Shown here one piece after another: positions 11,831-21,412 of a DNA stretch of 64,000 nt. Where the stretch lies: NCBI GenBank assembly GCA_029844215.1, contig CM056725.1, positions 62,161,609 through 62,225,608 on the forward strand, written 5' to 3'. The notes under the pieces are model-generated. The model was given only the letters and a program-made list of their open reading frames with translations, had not been told where the DNA came from and made no database searches. Numbering within the stretch: the stretch's first letter is position 1; each line of letters opens with the position of its first letter. Both the position numbers and the translations under genes were made by a program. The stretch comes from Przewalskia tangutica (taxonomy: Eukaryota; Streptophyta; Magnoliopsida; Solanales; Solanaceae).

Positions 11831-12536
11831 ATGCCTCCGCGTAGGGCAAACCCGGGCCCAGGAGGGCAAGGCAGCCGAGGGAGCTGCGAGTAGAGTTCAG
11901 AGGGTTACGTGGGCACAGGCCCAATCTTTACCTAGGGTAGTGCTTCATTCGGGGAGTTCTGCGACGTCACTAGCCCCAGCAAAGTTTAGCACGGCGGCGG
12001 CAGTTCCTACTGCGGCCATGATATTTGAACCTTCAGTTCCACGACCGGGAACAGAGAATATAGATTACAAAGAGGCGACCCTGTTACTAGCTATGGATTT
12101 GGCTACCAGAGAGTATACCGATGTACCGCGAGTCTTGATGACTATCTAAGAGAGGGTTGTGCAAGAGTAATTTTTCAGTTAGGCTTGAGCATGGCCTGTG
12201 TACGGGCTTATGCGCAGCAGGCCGAGAAACGTAGAGATCGACGGGTTAACGAGGGCAGAAGAGGCGAGCAGCAAGGTCCTTTAGTAACTTTCGAGGCGAA
12301 TAACCTCGCGATGAATTGATTATGCACATCCCCCAGTGCAGAGAGGTCCTCCACGGGGTTCAGGATGTTCGGGTTATGCAGGAGTTGGTCAGAGCTCCAG
12401 ATCTTCCGGTTCACAGTGTGGCAGACGTCATCCCGGGAAATGTCGTCTTTTAGTTGGAACTTGTTTTACCTACGGCCGACAGGGCCATGTGTGGAAAGGG
12501 TGTCCAAGTAGGAGGGATGCAAGTAGGAGGACTTAG
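11831..12536 (+). pseudogene. gag remnant of element A
   Basis: Begins at ATG 11831 with MPPRRANPGPGG, the counterpart of the MPPRKAT start in the related elements, then shifts frame and stops repeatedly. The segment reads EGAASRVQRVTWAQAQSLP in one frame (11862 on), matching the N-terminal linker of E's gag. The central capsid domain is mostly missing. The nucleocapsid end survives at 12414-12519 as CGRRHPGKC followed by CFTYGRQGHVWKGC; the second Cys of the second knuckle reads Tyr. H carries the same shortened gag at 53279-53930. It probably encoded no functional capsid even before decay. Confidence 0.75.
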
Positions 12537-12589
12537 CCTTCAGGATCGACGGGTAGTTCGTCACCTTCCTTAGCTATGCGCCTGTAGTG

Positions 12590-13160
12590 AGTTTGATTAG
12601 AACGATTAAGGGGGAGTGAAGCAGTAGATACAGGTATATCCTTAACCCTCTAGAGATCAGTATGTGTGATAAGAGAAGTATATCATAAGTACTATGTTCT
12701 GATAGCAGTGTGTTAATTGTGATTAGAAATCATGGTTAGTAACCGGGGAAGATTGGGGGATAGAGAAAGTGTGAGCCTTAGAGTGTTATACGTGGAGACC
12801 TTAGAGGTAAGGCCATCTCGTGTAAAGATGTATTGTTTATGTTTGACCCTTATAGGAGTGCATAGTGCACGTGAGCTATGTTTGTGGGATAAGTCCCTGA
12901 GTAGTGTGGAATGAAAGAGGGTAGTTGAGCTAAGAAGACCGCTAGGTTTTCGTAACATGATTAGTGAGATTGTTCCGGATCGGGGAGCTAGTATTGTGCG
13001 CGTTGCCGGGTCGGGTTGAGGCCACGTTGCGGGTCAACCCGCGGCATGTTTGGTGGTGGGGTCAGTTTGTGGTGGTCCCGCCTTGTGATAGGGTCATAAG
13101 GGTGTTAGGCCCATGTTTAGTTAACCAGTCTGCATTCGTGGATGCGTTCGACCGATGAGT
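12590..13160 (+). other. Non-coding spacer module shared by non-autonomous elements
   Basis: Joins gag directly to the integrase remnant where protease, RT and RNase H should be. It starts near TTTGATTAGAACGATTAAGG and ends in a GC-rich part with GGGTCGGGTTGAGGCC and GTGGTCCCGCC. It is shared with H 53975-54540, and parts are shared with B 3400-3700 and D 23700-24180. I recognise no protein domain and its origin is unknown. Confidence 0.6.
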
Positions 13161-13199
13161 CGGGCCGAGGAGGTCAGCCATCTTGTCTTCTAGCAAAGA

Positions 13200-13920
13200 C
13201 CGTTTACTCGGCAGTGTGGATTTTTCAGAAAGGTTGTAAGGCTGCACGGGGTGCCTACCTTCACCTTATAACAGACAATGGAGCCCAGGGTACGGCTGTT
13301 TCTTTTTCTGGAGGTTTTACCAGGCAGGGTTAGGAGCTCAGGTGAGTCTCAGAATCACATTCGCCCTCGGGCCAGTGTTTGAATTTCAGGGATAGTTGTG
13401 AGGATTGTTGCCTCCTGTTGAGGGAGTGTTTTATAGCTACCATTTCAGTGTTCGGATGTCACCTTATGAAGCCTTGTAGGGGCGGACGTGTAAGTCGCCG
13501 GTCGATTGGTTCGATGTTGGCAAGATTCAGATAGTTGGTTCAGGCTTGTTCCAGCAGACTGTGGATAGGGTGAAGCTTGTCTAGAAGAGGTTCTGACAGC
13601 TCAGAGAAGTCGTAGGGATAATCGGCGACGATGCTTAGAGTTCAGGTTGACGGTCGGTCTTCTTGAAGGTACCACCCCGGTTAGGGTGTGACGAGTTTTG
13701 GAAAACAGAGGGAACTTAGCCCGAGTTACTTTGGGCCTTTTTGAGTTCATGTGAAGAATAGGCCAGATTGCCTATATGTTAGCATTTGTCGTCCGACTTA
13801 GGAGGCGATCGTCCGATCTTTCGTATTGTTATGATCGGGAAAGTATCGAGATCCATCAGTGTTCCCGATTAATGATGACCACGTTAGAGATAGTAACCCG
13901 AGTTTTGGAACCAAGCGATG
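13200..13920 (+). pseudogene. Integrase C-terminal remnant of element A
   Basis: Integrase inserts the cDNA copy into chromosomes. Only the second half remains. ITDNGAQ (about 13269-13289) fits the second catalytic Asp motif. Then comes a worn middle, and MSPYEAL (13457-13477) followed by KSPVDWFDVG, equivalent to the MAPFEALYGRRCRSPIGWFEVGE stretch of the family. FLKVP near 13660 matches the VFLKVSP motif of the C-terminal domain. Stops and frame changes are frequent. It lies after the spacer and before a PBS-like sequence at 14021. H has the matching remnant at 54560-55330, so this truncated state predates both insertions. Confidence 0.7.
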
Positions 13921-14020
13921 TCAAATGTGGTAAGAGTTCGAGTGTCTGACGACCTCGGGGATCGCGTGCAACCGGTACCATTTGTTGGGTCGCCGAGTGA
14001 CACTAGAACCTCGCGGCAAA

Positions 14021-14040
14021 GTGACAAAAGTGGTATCACG
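14021..14040 (+). other. Internal LTR-end/primer-site look-alike
   Basis: GTGACAAAAGTGGTATCACG matches the genuine LTR-PBS junction at 11619-11638 for the first 18 bases, yet lies ~300 bases before the 3' LTR. H has the same, partly duplicated (55356-55368 and 55414-55430). Confidence 0.6.
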
Positions 14041-14287
14041 ACGAGTAAAGGGAGAAGCGAGCATGTATGGCGGCATAGATGTGATCATTTCTTTTGTAAG
14101 GAGAAGGTCACGAAGGAAGTATATTTTAGACCCGGAGAGAGGTGTTTGTGGTAATGTTAGAGGTGTTTCCTCGTGGACTTGGATGGAGGTATTTGCGTGG
14201 GTGTTTACGTGGCCATGTGTGGCGTGATTGTTCTCGTAAGTATAGTAGTGAAGACTATCTTTGGCGCGTTTGTTTTGAGACTTAGAA

Positions 14288-14321
14288 GGAACATTCGGGA
14301 CGAATGTTTCTAAGGAGAGAA
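14288..14321 (+). other. Polypurine tract and hairpin of A
   Basis: ACATTCG-GGA-CGAATGT (14291-14307) then TAAGGAGAGAA immediately before the 3' LTR at 14322. Confidence 0.8.
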
Positions 14322-14717
14322 TGTTATACCGTATTTCAGTATATGCGTGGGGCGTGCGTAGAAAAGTTTGTGCCTTAAAGTGCAAGTAGAAAATTATTTG
14401 TTCACAACACCCGATTAGAGTCGTTTTTAAATGAAAGCGTTTCCACGACTTTCGTAGGGAAAATTCCGGCTATGTCATTTTTAATTTTTGCGGATTTTTC
14501 CGAGAGACGAAACATTTTGGACCAACGAGAGGGCGACACTTGTCACCCTCTCATTGGGGCACGTTAGTGATAATGGCTTGGGCGAATTGCTTGGCTTTGT
14601 CAAGTAGTTGGTAGGATATTTTGTGGTCCATTGATAAGGTTTACTTGGGTGAATCTTGTCCCTAAACTTGCATAGCACTTAGCTAGATCTTGGCCATTGT
14701 TTGGCCTTGGCTTGTAC

Positions 14718-14725
14718 TATAAATA
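14718..14725 (+). promoter_or_regulatory. TATA box of A 3' LTR
   Basis: TATAAATA followed by a C-run, ~400 bases into the LTR. The likely transcript start is ~30 bases on. Confidence 0.65.
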
Positions 14726-17408
14726 CCCCCCCTTTGGAAGACTTCTTCATCCATTCCTAAATTTCCTAAGTGTTAAAAATCCTCCCTCCCCTTGAGTAGT
14801 GTTCTCGTCCTCCCCCTTTGTGAGGCCTTGTGGCCGAGAGTTCCTCCCACGGCGAGTACCCCACAGTGGGGTAGGCGAGGTATACACCCTCTCTTGGTAG
14901 AAATACTCTCAAAGTATTGTTATAATGCCCAAATTACCTTAGCCGTATACCTTGTAGTATTCTAAGGTTATACCTATACAAAAGCCAGTTATACTATTAT
15001 ACTTCCGTCGGTCCCAAACCGAAACCCTAAGGAAAATCTCCATGGTTAGTTGGAGTAGTATGTAGAAGTTGGTTAGAACTTCTAAGGGTAGTTTGGAGCG
15101 GGTTGGAGCGCACGGAGTTGGAGCTAAACGTTGCCCAGGATCGACTTTATACTTGGATAATTATGGGCTTATCGAGGTAAATACTCTTGACCTTCTATTG
15201 TAATTGGAAATTACATGTTGTAGGAATATATAGTTGAAGTATACTATATATAGAACTGAACATAATTGTGCGGCAATGTCTTTTGACTTAAGCCTGAATA
15301 TTAAGAAGAGAACTGAACTGTAATTACATAGGGCTGTATTACAGTAGACTTGTGTAGCATTGTTGTGTAGTAGAATCGTACCGTCCAGGTTAGGCGTGTA
15401 AACCCCATGGTTGGCTTGATAGCCGGCCTCGTTAGAGGAGGAGATTTACGCGGTTGCGGGGGGGGGGGAGGTGCTGCCGAATTTTCTGTAGAATGTTCTA
15501 CGAAGAGATCTAAATGTTAATAAGCGCCTTGTGGCCTTATAGGTTGAAGTACTACGTGTGGCGCGATCTACTTGGCTTAAGGAGTAGCCGACGGTTGGAA
15601 GTACTTGGAGCGTTTTGCTATTAGTCGATACTCGTCGCGAGGTATGTGAACCTCTTCCTATCTCTTCTAGCATGATATGTGTGTAACTATGTAGTACGAT
15701 AGACGTACATGTGTTAAATGTATTTGATTGGTCTAAAACATAAAGTGTTATAACGGCTTTATGGGAAGTTGGTTATAACAGCTTTATGTAGGTAAGAAAA
15801 TACTTGTGGTTTTTAAAAGGTAACTGATTTGAACTATAACTGGCTGGTTATGTGATAATAAAGAACTTGAAGTATTTCAAAAGATTTTTGAATCATTCTG
15901 AAAGAAGAGTAACACTTGGTTTTTGAAAACTTACGAGTTATACTAGCTTTATGGGAAGTTAGGTATAACGGCTTAAGAATGTTTTACTGATTTCGGAAAT
16001 CAGAATGTGTATCGACGAACCACTGCAGCGTTAATAAAAGGAAATGTTTTGACAGATTAAGTATTATTAAAACCAGTAGAAACTTCCATCTGCATAGAAG
16101 CTAAGATGAGACAAAATGATATTTCCTAGATCATGGCTGCTGTAATAAGATTGTTATAAACAAGAATATCCTACTCACATATAAGGCTTATGTTTCTCAG
16201 ATGGTTTAAAAGAGAATTATATTCTTAAATGAATAAGACGATGAACTACGAAACCTTTCTAAAAATAAGAAACGTGAACATTTGAAATTAGGCAAACTTG
16301 GACGTTTGGAAAATAATGTTGTTACTTGATTTTACAAAGGTAAGTGTTTTGATTTACTTCAAAAGATAATCACTCTATTTTCATATCCTACGGGTATTGT
16401 GTGACTTTTGTGAAAGTAACGTATCTTTTAAAAGAGTTAATGTATGAAGTACTTTGGGGATAAAAACCCGAACTTGTTGACATATAGTAGAAAGTACCTT
16501 GTGTGTATAACTTGATTGTGTTGGTTTGTGATAGCCTTGTAATACTTTCTTGTTGATTGATAAGTAAACATGCTAGGATGCTACGTGTGTTAGTATCTTG
16601 TGATGTTAGTGTAAAAGGGTTTTCCCCTCGACTGCGCTTAAAGTTGTTTGACTATCGGTAGTTATGTTGGTATTGTACCACTCACCTTGACTTGTTTCCG
16701 AGGTTAAGGCGCCTCCGTGCGGGGTAGACTCGGTGATGCAGGACCGTGATTCGAGAATACCTCATGCGGGTCGGGGATCCATGCGGAACTACGGAGTTCG
16801 TGCTAGTTTGCGGCCCTTGTGGTCATGCGGTCTTTGTGGCCACGCGGTGCGAGTCGGGGCGATGCCGGAGTAGCTACCCTCGTCACGAGGATACCTCATG
16901 CGAGCATGAGGTTGGCCTATCGCGAGCTGCGGAGTTCGGGGCTAGGCGCATATTTGATCTGCGGGCGAGTGACGGCTTTGATCGTGTGGCGGTCAGAGCA
17001 GATATCATGACACGCTTTATGACCTTGTTGATGCGTAGGTGTTAGTAGTCGGCTATGCCTTCGTGCCTTCACCTGCGGTTTTATTAGGACACAGTGGGAC
17101 ACGGTGTTCATGTGTATTCCTTGGTGCTTTTATATCATAAAGCGCCGGCGGTGAGGAAGATATTCCACGCACGATTGATGTTGTGGCGTGAGACCCATAG
17201 TTACATTTGAGTGATGACTTTGAGGCGTGAGTCACGACTTGACATGACCGCTTATTTATTGTGAATCGTAGTTTGGTTATCATACATGTCTCTGCTTTAT
17301 AGACTATTATGATTTCATTTCTGATATTTTGATTTCACATACTTGGTACTGTTATCGACCTCCTTGAGGCTGCGTTTCTGCCGAGTTGAGGTACACCAGT
17401 CGTTGATC

Positions 17409-17413
17409 CTAGT
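17409..17413 (+). repeat. Left target-site duplication of S
   Basis: CTAGT directly before TGTTACACC, repeated at 21039-21043 directly after GTCGTGACA. Confidence 0.95.
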
Positions 17414-17845
17414 TGTTACACCCCGTAAATTCAAGAGGTTAAGTTAAGAACGTATGAAAGGAAATAAGATTAGAAAGATGAAGATAAGTTGACCAACATG
17501 TGTTTGACGGATTTTTAGTCTACCTGGAGTGTTGTACCCCCGTTGTTAAGATTTTGTAAAGTGTTTGGAAGCCTAGTGTGTACGTTAAATCTAGTTCCCA
17601 ACGCAACAAACCGTTAATCGATAGGACATCTGAGTCAAAAGTTATGAAAGTTTCAAGTTTGGTGCGCGATCGAGCCAAGCGATGGTTTCATTCGAGTGCA
17701 GCGCGCGGCCAGAATCTGGCATGGCGCGGTTATCTTGGGAGTTCGCGGGAGTTGCAGCGCCACGTGCGCCGAATCTGAGGGCAGCGGCGCGGCGGAATTT
17801 TGTCTCGGAATTGCTAAAAGCAGAGGTTATTTTGAAAAGGGCACA

Positions 17846-17870
17846 TGGGAGGGGACAAGTGTCCCTCCCA
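17846..17870 (+). repeat. U3 inverted repeat of S
   Basis: Near-perfect palindrome with arms TGGGAGGGGACA and TGTCCCTCCCA around AG. Equivalent palindromes sit in U3 of every other LTR here. Confidence 0.75.
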
Positions 17871-20084
17871 TCTTGTTGACTACTGAAAAGGGCCTATTTT
17901 AAGACCAAGTCTTTCATTTCACCTTAGAACTCCAAAAATCTCTCTCTCTCTTTCTCTTAGGGTTTTGAAGGAAAACCTAGCCTAGAGGTATTGATTGGAG
18001 CGACGTCAAGAAGGCGAGTGTGGATAGACTTGTGGGAAGCTTGGGTAGACAAGTTTGGCGGGAAAGAAGTGGAAGAAAAGGGCTTTTGTGGGCTTTTCCA
18101 AAAGGTAAAGCGTTTCCCTTCTCTTGGATTGAAGTTTTCTAGTTATAGTAGTTAAGGCGAGCACGAGGCTGTTAGTAGTTAAGAGATGAGCACGAAATTT
18201 GTTTTATTTAAGTTGAATTGATTGAGCCTTAAATGTGGCGTTGGTTATCGTTTTCGGCCTTGAAAAGGTGGCAAAGTAAGTTGAAACAAAGGAGGTCTTT
18301 GTCGAATTCCGTAGAGTTTAGTGACTTAACACTTAGAATGTTCTACGTTGAAGCTAGAGGTTAATAGATGTTTTATGACCCTTTATAGGATTGAAGTACT
18401 AAGTATAGCGTATTCTACTTGGAAGATGGAATAGCTATCAAGGTTGAAGTACTTGGAGCATTTTGCTACTTGTCGACAATCATCGCAAGGTATGTGAACA
18501 TCTTCCTTCCTTTGGCATGATTCTATGTATGGAATATACCTGTGGTATCATTTCATGTTTCCTGTTACTCTTAGAAGTTAAGAGGTAGTTATGTGATCTA
18601 CTCTATGTAGAACTTTTCCTATCTTGTGAACTTGACTAGTTGCACGTATGTAGTACGGTGAGCGTCTGACACCTTGATATCCTTTACTAGTTTTATGAAT
18701 AGCCAAGACGGGTGAGTTAGGAGATCAGCTCACTTCTTTGAAAGTTTAAAGGATGTCTAATGTTTTATAAAAGTTAAGGGACTTGAAGAGTTTTAAAGTA
18801 TGTGATACTTGATTCGTTTTAAACGTATAAGTCCCTTGGATAGGAAATTGTATTATGGCTAAGGTATAAAGTGAATATAACGACTTTATGGGGAGTTGGT
18901 TATATTTGCTTTATGGAAGGATAATGACTTGATTGTAGAACAAAAGGCAACTTGATTTTAAGGCATCAATTGCCTAAGGATTTATAATATAAAGAGCCAA
19001 GTTGACTTGGCTAAGTCACGGCACAAATGAGAATAAGTATCGAACAAGCCACTGCAGCGTTAATAAAGGAAAATGTAATGACAATCAGTTATGTTAAAAC
19101 AAGTAGAAATCCTCCATCTGCATAGAAGCTAAGATAAGACAAAATTGTATTACATTTTCTAGATCATGGCTACTTGAATAAGATCGTTATAAATAAGTAT
19201 AACTTATTCACGACGCACCAAAGATTTGTCAAAATTTTAAAAGAGTTTACGTATGAAGCTTTTAAGACTTGAAACTTGTTTTCTTAAAAGTTAAGAGACT
19301 TGAAGTATTTCGAAAGTTAAGAGAAGTGATTTGAAAGTAGAAGTCTCTTGTTATAAAAGGAACGTATTGGTCTAAACCATAAAGGGTTATAACGGCTTTA
19401 TGGGAAGTTGGTTATAACGGTTTTATGGAAGGTTAAGAGAATGGTTTTCTCTAGTAAAGCAATCAAAGGAATAACTTGTATTAAGGAAGGGCAATTGTTT
19501 TAAAGGTACCAATTGCTTACGGTTTTTAATAAAGAAGTCACTTGATTTAGAAAGGTAATTGTATTTCTAAAAGGTATTGTGACTTGTCTTGAAAGGAGGA
19601 TAGGACTTGATACTGCGGTGGTTAGTATTGGGGAAGTTTTATTGGAAAGGAGTCTTTTGAAAAGAATGTACGTACGTAGTACTTTGGCTTGGTTGATTGA
19701 GAATTAGCCTATATGTGTGCTGGTGATAGCCTTTGAGTGCAAGTATTATGTTTTATTGCGTTGCCGCGACTCTCGGTTGGAGGGCCGGCGGTCTTGTTGT
19801 AAGTTACTTGGACGTACCGACAGTGATGTGGAATTCCACGGGTATGCTTCCATGGCCTTGGTATGAGTTTACTGGGACATACCGTCAGTGAAGTAGAGAT
19901 TCCACGGGTATGCACCGTAGACATGCTTACGATGAGGGATTCCGAGGCATGTAGTTTCAGGGTAAGAGTATATCTGAGGGATAGCTTCCCAAGATCGTTA
20001 TACCACCTGTTTTTGTGGATTTGCTACCCACGATGTGAGGGACGCCTCATAAAGTCATGTACCCGAGATGAGGGATTCCACGGG

Positions 20085-20345
20085 CATGAGATATATATAT
20101 ATATATGTATGTATTGTGTATGTGTACGCTAACAGTGAGGTAGGATGCCACGGGCGCGTCACATGGTTATAGTTTACATGTACGGCTATCGGTAGTGATG
20201 GGGGATTCCACGGGCAGGAGATATATATATATATATATGTATTGTGTATGTGTACGCTGACAGTGAGGTAGGATGCCACGGGCGCGTCACATGGTTATAT
20301 TTTACACTTATAGCTGTCGACGGTGATGGGGGATTCCACGGGCAT
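20085..20345 (+). repeat. Tandem duplication of ~130 bp with TA microsatellite in S
   Basis: Two units, each with a TATATA run (20090-20105; 20221-20238), GTATTGTGTATGTGTACGCT, GAGGTAGGATGCCACGGGCG and ATGGGGGATTCCACGGGC. The related phrase ATTCCACGGG also recurs at 19832, 19900 and 20067, making a wider degenerate array. Confidence 0.85.
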
Positions 20346-21038
20346 GCTTTGATATTAGTGTGATTGGATCGCGTCGATTTGGGCGGGTAGTATATGTGTC
20401 CCTCCGTAATGGGTCGGACTATGTTATGAAAGATAAGTAAGTTAAATAGAGATGAACTTAATGACTTCTCCTAAGTAAGTACGTAATATATGGCTATAAC
20501 TTTTATTGAAATGGGAAAAGATAATAAGGTACGATTAAGTTCATAAGTGGTAATGACACGTAGGATCAGTAAGTATTTTTATACGTGTCCTGTCATTCTC
20601 TTATCTGATTGTGATCTATTTCTTATGCGTTATTTACATTCCATATTAAATTTTTGTTATCGACCCCGCCGGCTGCGTTCATGCCGCAGTTTAGGTACCT
20701 GATTGTGGATCCATGAGCTTAGGATCCGGTTGAGAAGTCGAGATGGCTCCGGTGTTCGGAGTTGTCACGTTTATGTATATTCGAAGTGCAGCGGGGCCTT
20801 GTCCCGCCACGATTGTTATTCCTAAGTGCAGTAGTCACATATGTGGTTGGGCTATAAGGCGAGTTGTAAAGTTGTACTTTTGTCTTTGTTTATATATTGG
20901 AAAGCGGCACTTATCGGCTGCTTTGTGTTGTTATGTTGTTACACCTATGTTTATGTTGTGTATGTTCATTGCTATTCTTTGATGTATACGAAAGGGTGCC
21001 CAGGTAGGGCACCGATGTGAGCCAGGTTGGTCGTGACA

Positions 21039-21043
21039 CTAGT
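21039..21043 (+). repeat. Right target-site duplication of S
   Basis: CTAGT, identical to 17409-17413. A's LTR resumes after it. Confidence 0.95.
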
Positions 21044-21412
21044 TCTCAGTCGCGATTCAGCGTTTGGGAAGCTCGTTTCTCGAGGCTTATCGATGGTATA
21101 GTCCCTGTCATGGTAGGTGCTTACATTCAGGGGTATGGCGGGGCCCTGTCCCGCCATTGTTGTCATGTCATTCTTAGAGGTCTGTAGTACTGTTGTGGGC
21201 AGAGTTGGATGGGATGTAACTGTTCGGTGTTCAAATTGTTATTTATATATATACTGAAGGTAACCGTTTTTGGTTAGCCTGTCTTCTTATTTCACTGTCT
21301 TATTACACTGGTTTCATGTATTGTCTTTACGTTCCGCTGATTACTCTGATGTTCTATCACTAGGGTGCCCGGGGTAAGGCACCAGTCACGGGCCCGGGTT
21401 CGGGTCGTGACA
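21044..21412 (+). repeat. 3' LTR of element A, second part
   Basis: Continues A's LTR (compare 11255-11624) and ends CGGGTCGTGACA. The end retains CCAGTCAC and GGGCCCGGG where the 5' copy (11581-11624) reads shortened forms. Confidence 0.92.

Larger units (their letters stand above)
14322..17413 (+). repeat. 3' LTR of element A, first part
   Basis: Starts TGTTATACC after the polypurine tract. It contains the U3 inverted repeat (14528-14552), a TATA box (14718-14725), a G-run at 15460-15471, the conserved block (16000-16140) and GAATACCTCATGCGGG repeats (16755-16900). It is interrupted at 17413 by solo LTR S and resumes at 21044. Together the parts are ~3.46 kb. Confidence 0.92.
17414..21038 (+). 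mobile_element. Element S: solo LTR (3625 bp) with perfect target duplication
   Basis: Starts TGTTACACCCCGTAA, ends GTCGTGACA, and is flanked by CTAGT on both sides inside A's 3' LTR. There is no internal region, so an inserted full element lost its body by LTR-LTR recombination. It is related to F's LTRs: the segment with TTTTCGGCCTTGAAA (18251) and AGTGACTTAACACTTA (18331) matches F at 39147 and 47128. It carries the conserved block (19030-19165) that F lacks. No gene is present; the short open frames are LTR sequence. Confidence 0.95.
8703..21412 (+). mobile_element. Element A: internally deleted Ty3/Gypsy element with nested solo LTR
   Basis: Plus-strand element: 5' LTR missing its first ~0.5 kb in the window (8703-11624; B sits in it), interior 11625-14321 (2.7 kb), 3' LTR 14322-17413 plus 21044-21412 split by solo LTR S. 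The interior holds an intact primer site, a gag remnant, the non-autonomous spacer, an integrase remnant and a polypurine tract. Protease, RT and RNase H are absent. The right end abuts truncated LTR sequence of D, so A inserted into D's 3' LTR; CACCC (21413-21417) is the candidate target duplication. Element H has the same layout. Confidence 0.9.

Noticed and set aside
13918..14385. Overlapping open frames on both strands at the end of A's interior, up to 154 codons
   Set aside because: They cross the polypurine tract and LTR start and are not kept in H, so they are chance frames.
19709..20279. Repetitive open frames with TIYIYIYI-like runs in S
   Set aside because: They are translations of the TA microsatellite and the 130-bp duplication.
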